Shown here: positions 63,922-64,000 of the stretch, in pieces | Numbering within the stretch: position 1 is the first letter of the stretch | Layout of the letters: each line of letters begins with the position of its first letter | Assembly (NCBI GenBank): GCA_028689025.1 | Contig: JAQTXA010000001.1 | Span: 62,001-126,000 of the forward strand | Length of the DNA: 64,000 bases | From: Aliarcobacter sp. | GTDB lineage: Bacteria; Campylobacterota; Campylobacteria; Campylobacterales; Arcobacteraceae | Direction: 5' to 3' | The notes under the pieces: generated by a model | Seen by the model: the letters and a program-made list of their open reading frames with translations, nothing else | Database searches by the model: none | What the model was told of the DNA's origin: nothing | Position numbers and translations under genes: made by a program

Positions 63922-64000
63922 TTATAGTAAATTTCCATATTTATAATAAGCACTACATGCACCCTCGCTACTTACCATACAAGCACCAATTGGATTTGTT
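63922..64000 (-). CDS. hypD: Hydrogenase formation protein HypD, C-terminal end only
   Basis: The last 25 codons of a gene running in from the right edge read TNPIGACMVSSEGACSAYYK then YGNLL and stop. NPIGACMVSSEGAC with AAYYxY is the strongly conserved C-terminus of HypD, the iron-sulfur scaffold protein for the Fe(CN)2CO unit. The start is outside the window. Confidence 0.93.
   Translation of the reverse strand, partial: TNPIGACMVSSEGACSAYYKYGNLL

Overview
The window is about 27% GC, densely coded and carries no rRNA, tRNA, CRISPR array or recognisable insertion sequence. Gene content and order point to Campylobacterota, most likely the Arcobacter group (Arcobacteraceae). Pointers are the long-form dapD, the gatA-guaB pair, the hemL-ppnP-atpZ cluster, a DUF1104/DccRS-type two-component operon, and a rodA-rluA-flpA-trmB-ftsE-ftsX-envC block that I recall in the same order in Campylobacter jejuni. 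The species cannot be named from sequence alone. No stretch longer than 300 bases lacks a gene; the largest gaps are 34686-34944 and 28570-28780.

Layout. 1-6.3 kb (mostly minus strand): the start of a membrane protein, an HD-GYP protein, a photolyase/DUF523-DUF1722/FAD-oxidoreductase operon, an exonuclease and a DUF309 protein. 6.3-10.2 kb: a short monocistronic flagellin, a glycine-zipper protein, and a DUF1104/response regulator/histidine kinase/cytochrome c operon. 10.2-14.1 kb (plus): lipoprotein, receiver-degenerate regulator, ABC exporter, AI-2E family permease. 14.1-28.6 kb: NagZ-like GH3, PsiE-like protein, ADP-ribosylglycohydrolase, two J-domain proteins, DsbA-like protein, lactate permease, a sensor kinase next to a solute-binding protein, Panacea-domain protein, matrixin-like protease, SlyD-like FKBP, a double-SBP diguanylate cyclase, a GIY-YIG protein and a small unknown.

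28.6-38 kb is largely housekeeping: a 146-bp palindromic element, guaB, gatA, the rpmJ-rpsM-rpsK-rpsD-rpoA-rplQ operon, a HIT protein, a DHH phosphoesterase and leuD-leuB. 38-45.8 kb: rpoD and a small follower gene, the hemL cluster, tonB and a membrane protein, rodA. 45.8-53.2 kb (plus) is an overlapping envelope/division operon (pseudouridine synthase, FlpA-like lipoprotein, TrmB, FtsE, FtsX, EnvC-like protein), then a DUF188 and a DUF234 protein. 53.2-64 kb (minus): ABC-F ATPase, dapD, priA with a pseudopilin and two tiny coiled-coil genes, a TerB-like protein, a diguanylate cyclase, and a hyp hydrogenase-maturation operon in which a MazG-like pyrophosphohydrolase and a DUF5677 protein sit between hypD and hypE.

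The observations I rate highest are: (1) a sequence matching the published C. jejuni DccR box WTTCAC-N6-TTCACW upstream of the glycine-zipper gene, beside the DccRS-like operon; (2) a near-identical copy of the C. jejuni FlpA fibronectin-binding motif; (3) a probable ATT start codon on the DUF234 gene; (4) a probable leaderless tonB transcript; (5) a compact palindromic intergenic element with 11-bp perfect terminal inverted repeats; and (6) the hyp operon interrupted by MazG-like and DUF5677 genes. No clear-cut undescribed multi-gene system stands out; item 6 and the photolyase operon are the best candidates for unexplained functional linkage.
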